Of a DNA stretch of 64,000 bases, positions 12,536-24,764 are shown piece by piece (within the stretch, counting starts at the first letter, position 1; each line of letters opens with the position of its first letter). A program made the translations under genes and the position numbers. The stretch is from Populus alba (lineage: Eukaryota > Streptophyta > Magnoliopsida > Malpighiales > Salicaceae): NCBI RefSeq assembly GCF_005239225.2, contig NC_133301.1, positions 14,632,318-14,696,317 on the forward strand, in the 5' to 3' direction. The notes beneath the pieces were generated by a model. That model was not told the origin of the DNA. It searched no databases and saw nothing but the letters and a program-made list of their open reading frames with translations.

Positions 12536-12809
12536 ATCTAAAAAAAAAAAACCCTAAACTACCATCTTCTGACATCCCTTCCGAGATATATTAACAAAAA
12601 TAAGGGACTTAGGTGAAAACGGTGGCTCATCATTTCTTTCTCCATTGTAAAAAATATTAATTTAAAATAAAAAAATTTATTTTTTAAAAAAAATATTTTT
12701 TTAAATACATAAACAAAAAAAAAGTTGTTAGATAAATAGATGCCTACCATCCTAGCATTAGCATCAACATGGAGACAACTTTTGGAGTTAATTTAGTTTT
12801 GTTATGATT

Positions 12810-12925
12810 ATTATTTTTTTGTTTAAAAATAAATTAAATTAATATTTGTTATATTTTTAAATTTATTTTTGATATTAATATATTAAAAAAATTTAAAAAT
12901 ATAAAAAATAATTTATAATAAAATA
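12810..12925 (+). repeat. A/T-rich dispersed element, partial
   Basis: Short relic retaining TTTTTGATATTAATATATTA and flanking A/T blocks. Confidence 0.4.
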
Positions 12926-13075
12926 ATTTCATTTAATATATATCTCCCTCTACCCCACCTGACAGAGATGGAAGATACATCAACAAGTGGTCCCACAGTC
13001 AAGTCCTTCTACTCAGCTTTCTACCTCCAATTTCTTGACTGCAAGCTTGAACTAAGATTAGGAATTTTTTAGAGG

Positions 13076-13235
13076 TGGTTATAATTGTTTTTTAAAGTAT
13101 TTTTAATTTAATAATATATTTTTTTAAAAAAATATTTTTGATATAAATATATGAAAATAATCAAAAAAATATTATTATATAAAAAAATATTTTTTTTTTT
13201 CAAAAACCGTCTAAAAACATGAATACAAACATGCT
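13076..13235 (+). repeat. A/T-rich dispersed element, forward copy
   Basis: Starts GGTGGTTATAATTGTTTTTT and ends CGTCTAAAAACATGAATACA; the central blocks are diverged. Confidence 0.55.
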
Positions 13236-13249
13236 TTGTGATATGATGA

Positions 13250-14085
13250 ATGAAGAATTACCGAGCAATGAAGTCATAGTTGTACAATGATGGATCTAAA
13301 CGAGGTTAGGAAGGCCATGGCCCCCTAAAGTCTTAGAAGTTTTCAAAATCACCCCTGAGTGGTAATTTTTCAAAGATGCAGAATTGGCTCCTCTAAAAAA
13401 GAAATTAACTTCGTTTTGCCCCCTCCATAAAGTATTATTAATCTCTCGCTATTTCAAGGGAACCCACTACAAACAAATATAGGAAATGAAACCCTAGACT
13501 GCTTCTCCTCTTGGAATCTTCATTATCAAAAGAAGTATATGTTGCTTTTTCTTTGGTGGCATTACTGACGCTACTAATGACTCCATTACTCTACAATTAG
13601 CAAGCAAAATTGACACTTTCTACCATCGACATTCGACACCGAACGACAAGCAAAGAGGACTACACCTTGTTAGTGAAGGGTGGAAATTATAACATGAAAA
13701 TGACGACTACCCTCTTAAATAGGGGAAGGATATAACATAAATGCACGTACCTGTTTATGCCAAAACGACAAGAATATGCAAGGCTGATGTTCCCCCCACT
13801 AGCTTTCTTTCTCGTCTATCCTCTTCGAATCCAGTGCATATCCGCTCTTTATATATCATTACGAGAGCTACTTGGCAAGTGGGGTTAGCACAGCAACTTC
13901 CTCGAAGGGGCATATGGAAAAATATTCGGACGCGTGATAATATTTGTAGTTTAAATTGTATTTTTTAGAAATATATTAAAATTATTTTTTTATTTTATAA
14001 AATTATTTTTAATATCAAAATGTAAAATTTTAAATAAAAATTTTAAATTTTTAAGGATTACAATTTAAACACTAAGAGTGTTTGG
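13250..14085. other. Intergenic, no gene called
   Basis: Moderately G/C-richer sequence. The 75-codon frame at 13741-13968 (+) resembles no family and runs into an A/T-rich repeat relic (13950-14060). The phrase GGCCATGGCCCCCTAAAG near 13310 resembles sequence often found in decayed plant transposons, but nothing decisive is present. Confidence 0.4.
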
Positions 14086-14089
14086 CCAT

Positions 14090-14950
14090 GCGTTAGCTAC
14101 TGTATTTTTTTGTCAAACTCAATAATATGATGTTTGGTTATCTTCAGCAACTGTGTTTTGACAATAAGACCCACAAAAATATGATGTTTCATCGCAGGTT
14201 TTGCATAAGCAATTTTTTTATGCTTCTTGCTGCGTTTTTATTAAGTGAAGAGTGGGGTGTGGCTCTTCACTGTTCACTTATGTGAACAACAAAGAGTGCA
14301 AGTTGGACTAGATCTGATCCAAAACTAAATGCATTGAACCGGGTCCGATCCAGTAAAAAAATATAATTTTTATTTTTTTAATTGTGTTTTATATAAAAGG
14401 AGATCCCTTCACGATGTAACATTTGCAAAATTTAATCGCAATCCCAATTTTGTTCTTGCCAAGTCCGATCCAGGTAAAAAATATTCAATTTTTATTTTTA
14501 ATTGTGTTTTATTCAAAAGAATTAGAAGGAGATCGCTTGATGATGTAGCATTTACAGAATTTTATCGCAATTTTAATTTTATTCTTGATGATATTTTACC
14601 TGATGTCGTTGCACGCTTAAGCGACCATGAAAAATATAGTTCTTATTGGATAGATTTCGTACGTGATGAAATTGCACATAGTTTAATAGAACAATAAAAA
14701 ATATTTGATATTAATATTATTTATTTTATAATGTAATAACATTAGTTAAATTTACAATATTTAAATTAAAACCATATATATATTATAATCTCAATTAATT
14801 TTTTTTTTTAACCATACATATTAGATTATTTTTTTGTTCAATTTCAATTTTAATCACAGTTTCAAACTAATGTCAACAAAAATATTTTTTTATAAAATAA
14901 TTTTTTAAAAAATTTTAATCATAAAAATTATTACAGTACCAAACGCATTG
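14090..14950. mobile_element. Composite TIR element with duplicated segment
   Basis: Left end AGTGTTTGGCCATGCGTTAG and right end ACAGTACCAAACGCATT are imperfect inverted repeats (GTTTGG and TACTGTA paired with TACAGTA and CCAAAC). Inside is a diverged direct duplication: 14341-14458 and 14461-14586 both run from GTCCGATCCAG through TTTTTAATTGTGTTTTAT to CCAATTTTGTTCTTG-like sequence. The second copy continues into an open frame of 57 codons. Target duplications are not clear. Likely a non-autonomous DNA element that has picked up host or transposon sequence. Confidence 0.5.
14524..14697 (+). pseudogene. 57-codon ORF fragment inside repeat, unknown
   Basis: An open frame without an ATG ending in TAA. 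It reads with segments DDVAFTEFYRN, DDILPDVVARLSDHE and WIDFVRDEIAHSLIEQ, which look like real protein rather than random translation (acidic, amphipathic, Trp and Arg spaced as in helices). The upstream duplicate at 14400-14458 encodes a related but broken version of its first 18 or so residues. I do not recognise the family. It is probably a fragment of a gene carried by, or captured into, the surrounding element. Confidence 0.4.
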
Positions 14951-16035
14951 AATATCTATCTGTACAAAGCTGATGCTTATGTCGGTACGTGGAAAATTGG
15001 GCTATTCCTGTGTAAGCCAGTGGGAAACCAAAAATAGTACTGTAAATATAAAAATAGGGCAGAAAACACATGCAAGCCAGGCACACTTTAATTTCCAGGA
15101 CGTACGGTAGGAAAACATCACAGAAAACGTACATTGACCCTACATCGAAAATAATTCGAAATATATATTCCTAACATCTTTACAGCCCATAGATAAATGA
15201 AGTAAAGTTTTCGAAAAAGTTTGAACTTGTTAAATGTCTAGTTTGAAAAAAAAAAATTGAAAATTAATTTGGTTTTGAATATCCAATCATATGATATGGA
15301 AAAATGATACTTTCCCAGTGCCCTAGGGATTGAAGACCAGCTTAGTGCCTGGATTAGCTAACAAGATGTATGCTGGAGAGAGTGTATGGACATTTGGTCC
15401 CCCGAGACTATGATTCATAGTTTAATTTATACTAGAGATTTCAGTTAAGTTTCGCTGTTCATGTTCAATCCAATCAGAGCTGAAGACTGAAATTGCATTT
15501 TTTTTTGCCCCACCTAGAAATTAAACAGTGAAAAACTCGTCATCGCTATCAAAACTTTGGAATTATTTTAGGGTTTGCAGTGACTTCTGTGAACTGTCAT
15601 TGGGTGATTTTTTATGGGTTTCATCTTAGTGAAATACTATTTTACTTCATCCTATACATGGTATGGTATATATACAAAACATTTAAAAATTTCAGTTGAC
15701 ACGGTGTCCCAGGTGGACATCTAAAGAGAACAAATCACAAGAAAATTAGTAAATCTCGTTTTTAATTATTTTAATGAGTCACATCTTAATTATTATTGGT
15801 TTTTTCTAAAAGATTTCGAGTTCAAGTTTCTTTCACTGTAATTAAAAAAAAAAAGGGTCATCGTCGACCAATGACCAATGAATGTCTCACGGATATCAAG
15901 AAACGCGTAATTAATTTGAATTTTATGCAAATGTGTACGGTGATCATCAAAAGCAATTCAGTCGTGTAACACAAAGCCGCAATGGATATAGTGAAACATG
16001 TAATCTGAAATTGTGCAAATGTGAATGGTGAGATT
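14951..16035. other. Intergenic, no gene seen
   Basis: Mixed composition without coding signature; frames of up to 67 codons match nothing. Confidence 0.5.
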
Positions 16036-16039
16036 CAAG

Positions 16040-16195
16040 AGACTGTATTTCGATGCAAAATTTTTATTTATTTATTTTTAAAAATATATTAAAAAATTTA
16101 TATTATTTTTATTTTTAATATTAACATATTAAAATAATCAAATAATACCATAAAAAATTAATAAAAAAACAGAAAAATTATATTCAATTTTTTTC
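16040..16195 (+). repeat. A/T-rich dispersed element, degraded
   Basis: AAAAATATATTAAAAAATTT and TATTAACATATTAAAATAAT blocks are kept; the left end is lost. Confidence 0.45.
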
Positions 16196-16215
16196 AAAAC
16201 TCCGGTTCAACTATA

Positions 16216-16425
16216 TATATTCTTGTTTGGTGTGGTTGTTGTTATTTTTTAAAGTGTTTTTTATTTAAAAATATATTAAAATAATATTATTTTATTTTTT
16301 TATTTTTTTTTGAAATTAGCGTATCAAAATGTTATAAAAACATAAAAATATATTATTTTAAAGTAAAAATATAAAAAAAAAATTAATTTTTCTCAAAAAT
16401 ATTTTTAAAATATAAAAATAAATAA
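16216..16425 (+). repeat. A/T-rich dispersed element, forward copy
   Basis: Good copy with the terminal motif TTGTTTGGTGTGGTTGTTGT and central TTAGCGTATCAAAATG. It directly follows another copy, giving a head-to-tail pair. Confidence 0.65.
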
Positions 16426-16429
16426 GAGC

Positions 16430-17856
16430 TCAAACCTCTTTTATGTGTTTGCTTCAACATGTAGGTCCTCTCATGGCCTCCCTGCATTGCCTAACTCAAC
16501 GTCTACAATTAAGAATGGGAATGATAATTAAACATTTTTTTCTTATATCTCGTGAATTGTTTTGCTCCAATTTGATCACTTTCAGGGCAGTTTCATGAAT
16601 TGAAACTATATTCTTTATTGGTGTTAGATAAATTCATCATACTCGACTTGCATTTATGCGATTTTTTCTTCTCATTACCTCTCCATAATTTTATTTAAAT
16701 GACAAGATAATACACTTAGTCAAATTTGTAAAGTAGCATTTGATAACTATCTTGTAACAAAAAAGACAGATAATGCAGCACAGAGAAAACATATTTTCAT
16801 GTACCTGTTAATTTTAAAATATAGTAATTTACTTTAAAGATATATATGTTATATTCAATTAAATATATTTCTATTTTTATTATCCTTGTTTTTATAACTG
16901 AAACAGTAACAAAACACTGCATAAATCAAATTGTAGAGGTAATGAGAGATATATATAAGATGATTTTGGCTTCTCAACTGAACCCACTAATATAATTAAC
17001 TCGACTGTTGAATATTCTATAATAAAATGGAGACTTTTCCACCTGGTCGGAATGGTGTACATGAGTTGGATCTGGTGCAATCTCCTGCATGTAGTGCCTA
17101 GGTTTTTTGTAATGGGAAACATGCAAACGAGAAGGTTGAGACTAAATAAAAGATTAATAGAAATAGCCACGTCTGTGAACTAGATATGTTAGCGAGTTTT
17201 GACTAATCTGGAGAGTTAGAGTATAGTTCCTGAAACTGGAGTTATCTTTATATATCTAATATTGTGAATTGTCTTTTTTATTGGTTGTACCGAAAACAAA
17301 AGAACGAAGTTGTCCCTGTTGGGAGATCAGTCACTCCTCCATGTACTGGATCTCGCCAGCCAAGGAAAGTTTTTGTACAAGTTGAAAGAGAATGGATAAT
17401 TTTTTTTAATATTATTTTCCTATAAAAAATACCATTAATAAAGTCATGGAAAAACTTTATAGAAAAAATATATTTCCCCTAGTTGATGAGTTTTGGGTCT
17501 GAGCAAAAATTAATTCGTGGACTGAGCCAAAATAGCTTTATTAGATTGTGGCCTAACTGAACTTTATCAATTTTTTTTTTTGTATTATCACACCAGAGAT
17601 GACAGTGAAAGTTTATGGAGATGAAGAATGCACTTTCCATCTCTATTTTTATGAAGATCTCCTAACCTCCTAACTTTTATACCCGCGAAGAAAAAATTTA
17701 ATTTTAATAGATATCTCTCGCGGAGATGAACATCCGGAGATTCACATGTGTGTGTGTATATATTTATCAATTTCCATCAAATAAAAATAATATACAAAGG
17801 CAATAAAAAAATGTCTTCCATTCATGAAAAAGAACTAACAAAAAAAGTCTGCAAAC
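16430..17856. other. Intergenic, no gene seen
   Basis: No supported coding sequence. The 92-codon minus frame at 16892-17170 has no family resemblance. Confidence 0.5.
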
Positions 17857-17874
17857 AGAGAGAGAGAGAGAGAG
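17857..17874. repeat. (AG)n microsatellite
   Basis: Nine AG units. Confidence 0.95.
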
Positions 17875-18047
17875 ATTCATCGGATTAGATGATGTCACCT
17901 CCATCTTTGTATCCAAATAAATCATGTATTTTTATCCACATCCCTCCATGCCCAACTGTGTACGGACACAATTGAGATCTCCAATTTTTCACCTACTGGA
18001 CTATAAGAAAAGGCCAGTAAATGGTCTAAAACTGGACTAGAAATAAA

Positions 18048-18148
18048 GGGCCCATTTACTAATATCCTAAACTCTCAAGTTCTCTTAGGCCCAGACCATC
18101 CTAGTCCAGCCCAGCCCATCCTCGCAGAATCGAAACCTCCTAAACCCT
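18048..18148 (+). promoter_or_regulatory. OXA1 promoter: site II cluster
   Basis: GGGCCCA at 18048-18054, GGCCCA at 18088-18093 and the double AGCCCAGCCCA at 18108-18118 are TGGGCY site II elements (mostly in reverse), within 260 bp of the OXA1 start codon. A telo-box-like AAACCCT follows at about 18142. Site II clusters are characteristic of plant genes for mitochondrial biogenesis and translation. The following CT-rich stretch is probably the transcript leader. Confidence 0.65.
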
Positions 18149-18306
18149 CTCCCCTGACCCTCCCCTCTCTTTCTCTAACCTAAAACCCAGAAGCTCTCAA
18201 CAGGTCATCAACCCTCAAAATTCCTAATTTATTCTTTATCCAATACCTTAATATATCTAATTTGTTTTTATTAATTCTAAAGGAGCTTCAAATTCTAGCC
18301 ACCAAA

Positions 18307-21300
18307 ATGGCTTATATGCGAAGTCTCTCGAGTCGATCAACCATCTTGAATCGACAATATTATCCGCGTTTCACATACATCCTCCACGACGACCACCACC
18401 AGAAGGAAAAAAACCAGGAACAACTTGATGCCTCCGCAAAACCAGCAATCACTCCCACTATTTACTTTCCTCAAAGATCCTTCTACACCGCTCCAACCGC
18501 TTTCGGCTCTCTTCTTCGCGAACCAAATCACACACACTTCGCCGGCGCGTGTTTAGTGCGCTACATGTCTACCACCACCACTACTTCCGCGGCTGAGAAT
18601 ATCGATGTGGTGATGGATATGGCGGCTCCTGCTGTGAATGAGGTTGCGATAGCTGCTGCGGATTCTTTCTTACCTGTTGCGGTTCTTCAGCATGCGATTG
18701 ATGCTGTTCATAATTTTACTGGATTCAATTGGTTGGTACTCAAACATTTAATTTTTATTATTATTTAAAAAATGAGAATTTAATTTTTTTTTTTTTTAAA
18801 AAAAATCTTAATAGGTGGGCTTCGATAGTTGTGACTACATTGCTTATAAGAAGCTTTACGCTTCCTCTTTTGATAAATCAGTTGAAAGCTACATCCAAAC
18901 TCAGTGTAAGTTTACTCATATACTACGGTGTAATTTGAATGTTTTAATTTTTACTTTTTTAAATTTTTTTAATTGATGTATGTATGCTTGCAAATTGTGC
19001 GCGCGCGCGCGCGTTTGCACATTATTTTTATGCATGTTGGGGTTGGTGTCATTATGTTTTGCTTGTTTGCTTGGTGAGTTAAGGATGGTGTTTTTCTCCT
19101 GTTGAAATGTTTTGGAGTTGCATTTGTAAGAATCTACTTGATATATCGATAGATATTTCATGCGAAAAGAATTGTGCTTTTATAAATTTCAAGTGAAGGT
19201 AGGCTCTCAAGTTCATTAAATTCTTCATGGTTTGGTGCTTTTGGATGTTTCTAAAAAAAATTCCTGTATTTTTAATTGTTGAAAAAAATCCTATTTTTCT
19301 TTTAATTGCTATATGGTGTTAAAGCTTTAAAATTGTGAACATTTTTTAGGTTTTTGTACTTTTGAATCCCGGTTGGCATTTGCACAGTCACCTTCTGCTT
19401 GCTTTTCATAGCTTGTATTTTCAGTTTTTAGTTTATAATCTTCTATGATGCTGGTTAAGCTGTAGCATTTCAGCCTCTAGTTTGGATTTTAAAGTACAAC
19501 GTCTAGCAACCTATTAAGTTGTGATACCTATGTTTTTGCATTGTGACACCATTATTCAAGTAGAAGATTAAGTTTCCTCTCTAGAAACAATCATGTGAAA
19601 TTGATCGTGTTTGTTAAATGATCGGTGTCGAAAACCTCCCAAATTTAATTCTGACTTTACTATATATATAAAAAATATTTCATAGTATAATTGTGAAAAC
19701 CTAGGTTGAACCCAAGGGAAATTCTACTAAATCTTCCTACAAGATGCTGAAAAAAACACAAGTATGGTGAGGAATTGAATAAAAAATAATAAAAAAAAAA
19801 TATTCTGAAGATAAAAATAATAAATCGATATGTTGTTAACTCAGTTTAAGGTCTATACATCCATTCTTATAAATTTATTGATCATAGAAGTAAAATAAAT
19901 ATCCTTTCAATTTAAGTAAATACTTTTGATATCCCGTAAAGCTAAGGGAAATCGAGAAGGTTATCAATAAACTAATTATAACAAACTTTCTAATCAATTT
20001 CTTACCATCAAGTGAATTTAATATTGAAAAGCAATTTTCGTTCACTTGGTAATAGCTTTAGGAGCAAAGATTGTAAACCTTATTCTAAGCAACTGTTCAA
20101 AAGTTTGAACAATTTTACTTGGCTTATTCCTCCTTAATAAATTAAATTGAAAGTAGCAGCAATCAAATTAATTACTTTTGCTTCTTATTCTTGTTCCTAA
20201 CAACAAGTACGGATTGAAAAAAACTAGAAAGCATATATGTCATCTCAAAACAATTCAATTAGCATTAACATAAATCAATAGCATAATTCTTAAACCAGGA
20301 TGAATAAGTACTTAAACATGAAAGAATTACAATGATAATGTTACTTCTCACAACTACTAATGGAGATGGATTCTATTCCCCTTGAACCTAACTCAAGAAT
20401 TATTTCCTCATCCTCTAGGAATTTCTAGCCGCCAAAAGAAAACTCTGCACCCAACGATCTCCCCTCCTTTTGTATTCCAATGGATAGCCTTCATGATAAG
20501 ATATCAAGGCTAAAGATTAGGAGATTAAAGGATGTAGATAAATCTCTCTGAATCCCATCAGATTTCTTCTTAATGATAAGATTTCCACAATGTTAGTTTC
20601 CTATCAGATTAGGAGATAAAACTCGTGTTTCAGCTTGCATCAGGATTTTCGTATTGAAAAAGAATTTTCTGACCTGGAGCCCTACATAAAAGTTGCAGCC
20701 CTCAATGTGTAGATGAATATGGGCTTTTGAATGCATGATTTTGATATTTGAGGTTTCATGATTTCGATATCCAATACTCAAGATATGTTTGTTTGAATAT
20801 TTAGTATATGAACAGAGAATCCTACCACAAGTAGGATCCAGGCTTAATTTTTGCAAGTCTATTTAGAGGTCCAAACAAACTTGAATTTCTGTCCATAATG
20901 TTTTTCTGGAAAGCTTGATATATGTACTTCAACTTAGATGAAGCCCATGTTTCTATTTTGGAACTCCAACTTGGTGAAAAACCTATCATAAGAAACAAAG
21001 ATATGAAATATAAAATGCAGAATTTCTTATCTTTTTCAACAATTAATTCACGAAATCTCTTAGGCATGCCAAACCCATAAAATAACTTTTAATAAGCTCA
21101 AATAAGCTTAAAACACATTAAAAAGCATAATGTGAGAGGAATAAAAATATATGAATATTTTGTACTTATCATTAAATCACTTGTGCAATACGGTGATTAG
21201 AACATTGAAGTACATTGCATACCTGAATTTGCACATGGTTTTTGCTCCTGCTACTACATGACTTGGTGAAACTTTCTTAACCCTCCACAAAGATCTTTTA

Positions 21301-23773
21301 TTTTTCTCTTGGTGTATGAAAAGCAAAAATTCAGAGTTTATATGCTTTCATCTCATATGGATTTATGTGTATTCTGCAGATCGTAAGACCACACTTGGAG
21401 GAGGTTAAGCAAAGGGTGGAACGTCAGGTATTTCTCATTGATATCAATCCTTGCTCTGATGACCTCATACATACATTGTTGGTCTGTTTTATGTGCCTGT
21501 AGCCCCCCTTTTCTATGTTATGTTGATATTTTACTTTTACCGGTGCATTTCCCTCCTGGTTATCAGAAATACAAGTTGACTTGTTTTTAGATGTTATGCT
21601 TCGTCATTTTGGATATAAATCTAGGTTCCTGTAAGTGAGTGGTTTTCCTGGTTCTCTGTATGGAATTGCCATATAAAAAGGGGATAACATGAAACAAAAG
21701 GGCAAGATAGCGAACTGTGACAAAATCTCCTTAGTTTAGAGTTGTGAAACTTTTTGGTTGGCCTGTGTTCATCTGAGTTTTTTACGTGAATAAAACTTTA
21801 TTGTCTTCAAGTGATAGCATGCATATGACAATGGACCAAAAGGTTGATGTAGCCTGTGGTCACTCTACTATATAATCCATTTCTTGTTTTCAGAATGCTT
21901 TCATCAATCATGTTGGCACTATCTCTGTCTCTATCTCAGGGTATGGACCCCACTGCTGTTTCTGAAGGTCAAAAAGAAATGAAGAAGCTGTTTAAGGAGT
22001 AAGAAACTCTTCCATTTGCTTTTAGGGGAAGTATTGATTGTTTCATGACAATTTAGTTTCTTAAACAAAGGAAATACCATGATTGAAGTTGTGTTCTATA
22101 TAGTAGTCCATTCTGACTACACTAGTATTTGAAGAGTCACGCCTTGTGAACCTCCTTGGATGACTTGGACACATGGTGTCATTCAAGTGCTTTTATATAT
22201 TTCATGTAATGTTGCTGAAGAAGATAGGATATTATCAAATTGCTATATAATTAGTCCTGCTTAGAGAGGATCATATGTACTTTCCTTTCTGGATGAGGTT
22301 TTCACCTTTTCCATTCCTTTTTGCTTTACATAATGCTATAATGTATCTTCATTGAAGTTTGATTACTAGAAGTAGGCCAAGTTTTTAGACAGTATAATTC
22401 TCCCCTTCATGGCTGTTAATTTCCCTGGAAAATTTAGTTCATTCTGACTTACAAAATGCAGACATGGTGTGAGTCCATTTACTCCACTGAAGGGGCTCTT
22501 TATTCAAGCTCCTGTCTTCATCAGCTTTTTCCTTGCTGTAAGCTAAACTTCCATTCATAAATACACTTTAAATGAGTAATTCTTCGTTTATATTTTATCC
22601 TCACATTCTACATGTCATGACAATGCCCCCCCCCAGATTACAAACATGGCAGAAAAAGTGCCATCCTTTAAAAGTGGTGGAGCATTCTGGTTCGTTGACC
22701 TCACAACTGCAGATGATTTATACATCTTTCCAGTTTTGACAGCATTAACTTTCTTGATAACAGTAGAGGTAGATACTTGTTCTATCCAATAAGGTGGTTA
22801 TGTTTTAGTGCATGGTTATTTTTTGTTGTTCTTTATAAAAAAGAAGAGAAAAAAGAAATCTGCAAAATTGATTCAATCTTATTCTACTCAGTTTTGGTTT
22901 TTGTTGTTGAGTTGACTAATCTGTACTATTCTGCAGAGCAACACGCAAGAAGGAATGGAAGGAAATCCTGCTGCTGGCACCATGAAAAACGTTTCAAGGG
23001 CCCTTGCTGCTGCTTCAGTTCCTTTGACTATGAGTTTTCCAAAGGTTTTTTTATGATCACTTACAAGTACATGGGATTATGAGATCATATTGAAGTTGTT
23101 TACTGCATCAGCATCTTGAAAGTTGAGATTTTCTTCTAGTAATGGAGTATAAATGAGTTTCCAGGGAAAAGTAGTGGTTTTAGGCTCTGCAGCCCCACCC
23201 ATCTCATCCCTGCCCTTCCAGTCCCATCATGATTCACCTTTTCCCCTGCCTTCCCTTATTTAGAGATTGAGAAATGACTTGTATGTTTGAGTTCATGATG
23301 AATTTCTCGTTTGTCTTTGCAGGCTATATTTTGTTATTGGATTACATCAAACTTGTTTTCACTTACGTATGGGCTTGGTGAGTTTTCCTTTCAAAAAGCT
23401 TCTGTGCAATCTTCAAAGATCATTGAAGAACTTGTTTTTTTTACATTATTTTGGTTTGATGTTCGCTTTAACCCTGTTCGCTACCTAATTCTCCACTTGT
23501 ACTTCAGTGCTCAAAGCTCCTGGGGTAAAAGAATTCTTGGGTGTTCCAAAAGTACCCGTGGCACCACCAACTACTGCTGCAAAATCATCTTCCTTTGATC
23601 TGTTTTCAGCAATCAAACAACTCTCAACAGCCAGAAAGGAACCTACTCCATCCCTGCCCATTGAACCACCAAAGCTTTTTGAGCATAAAAAGTCTTCATC
23701 TTCAGTAATCACTAAAAGGATAAGAAGTTTAGAGAAAGAAGTAAAGGGAAGAAAGAAAAATAAGAAGAGGTGA
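18307..23773 (+). CDS. OXA1: Mitochondrial insertase OXA1
   Basis: Inserts nuclear- and mitochondrially encoded proteins into the mitochondrial inner membrane from the matrix (YidC/Oxa1/Alb3 family), needed for assembly of respiratory complexes and ATP synthase. Nine coding exons: 18307-18731, 18815-18905, 21380-21427, 21940-21998, 22462-22537, 22637-22768, 22937-23044, 23323-23377, 23508-23773. All junctions are GT-AG and phases close, giving 419 residues, the usual plant length. The Ser/Arg-rich start (MAYMRSLSSRS) fits a presequence. The membrane core shows FNWWASIVVTTLLIRS, MDPTAVSEGQ, LKGLFIQAPVFISFFLAITN, FPVLTALTFLI, EGMEGNPAAGTMKN and AIFCYWITSNLFSLTYG, all family signatures. The C-terminus is a basic tail (KGRKKNKKR) as expected for ribosome contact. 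The ATG was chosen because it starts the presequence; the frame stays open upstream without another ATG. Intron 2 carries an LTR-like insertion. It is convergent with the Nopp140-like gene. Confidence 0.95.
18998..19013. repeat. (GC)8 microsatellite in OXA1 intron 2
   Basis: An uninterrupted GC run flanked by TGT and TTTGCAC, giving a longer alternating purine-pyrimidine tract. GC dinucleotide repeats are rare in plant DNA and striking in this A/T-rich setting. Confidence 0.95.
19614..21176 (-). mobile_element. Solo-LTR-like insertion in OXA1 intron 2
   Basis: The 1,553-bp element at 19619-21171 starts TGATCGGTG and ends TACTTATCA, so it has the TG...CA ends of an LTR with a 4-bp TGAT/ATCA inverted repeat. 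It is flanked by a perfect 5-bp direct repeat TTAAA (19614-19618 and 21172-21176), the size left by LTR-retrotransposon integration. Read on the minus strand it starts TGATAAGTACAAAATATTC, typical of some plant Ty3-gypsy LTRs (memory). No reverse transcriptase, integrase or primer-binding site is visible, so a solo LTR or a TRIM/LARD-like non-autonomous element fits best; orientation is inferred. It accounts for most of the unusually long 2.47-kb intron. Confidence 0.75.
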
Positions 23774-24764
23774 AATGGTTTCTCATTAAGATTAAATCAT
23801 CTTTGATTAATGCAGAGGAGGATTGACTGCTAGTGAAGTTCTCAAGTCAGTGTAATATTAGCTATTCATGATTCATATATTGTTTTGTGGCTAGATTCAG
23901 CCTTGTTATTTCAATAAACTGTGTTGCAATTTTGATGTGCAAAATACTATGCTATCATACCTGATTTTTCTTCTCTCTAGCATTCCAAGCCTTAATATGG
24001 CTTGGAGAAATCTTCCTGTAGTTCATGGATTTCAAGGAAGATGAAAACCATCAGGACATTGTTTTATTTAGTGAAGCTCATTTTCTGTTGTATTTGTAGA
24101 TCATGAAATGACAAACAATTAGTCCAGTTTATCGAAATTCTCTCGTAGTCCTGCCCATGCCAGCTTGAGCTCAGAAGCTCCCATATTTTATTCTCTTAAC
24201 TTGAGCCTAGAGATGCATCGGAAGTTTTTATTTTTTATTGCAGTAGCTGAGGGCTCCCATATTTTCAGGGGTATTTTTGAACATCAAAATTTATCATTTC
24301 TATCTCTAAGTATATCCCTATTGGAAAAAAAAAAAAAAAAACCCGTCTTGTAAACTTTTAAGCTCAAGTTTTTTTTTTTTTTATTTTTTTTTTCCATTTT
24401 AAAATTATTTTTTTGTGTATTTAGATTGTTTTGATATCAAAAATAAAATTTTAAAAATAAAAAAATATTATAGATACATTTCTCAAGAAAACAATTTAAA
24501 TATCATAGTAACTAGCAATAAACTAAAGAAACCTGAGAAAGCTGTGACAAACTAGACAGAATACAGATTAGATGGCTTAGATGCTTGACTTGACTCGGAG
24601 CTTGTTAAATAAGAGAAAGGGGACACTAAACGTACAAAACAATGGGCAATAATCATCACGGAAGCAGAAGTCAGCACATTGATGATGCTGTGCTCTGGTA
24701 AATACAAGTAAAAATGTAATGATATCAAAATCAAGTGTTCATCGCACACAAAGAAGGTCCCCGA
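23774..24764. other. Convergent intergenic and 3'UTR region
   Basis: Holds the 3' ends of OXA1 (+) and the Nopp140-like gene (-). An A run at about 24326-24341 and an A/T-rich dispersed repeat at 24375-24505 lie between the two transcription units. No further gene is seen. Confidence 0.6.
24375..24505 (-). repeat. A/T-rich dispersed element, reverse partial
   Basis: TTTAGATTGTTTTGATATCA centre with ATACATTTCTCAAGAAAACA, lacking a clear left end. Confidence 0.5.

Noticed and set aside
23311..23598. Open frame running through OXA1 exons 8 and 9
   Set aside because: It reads through the intron between them; only exon 8 (23323-23377) is in this frame, and exon 9 is in another.
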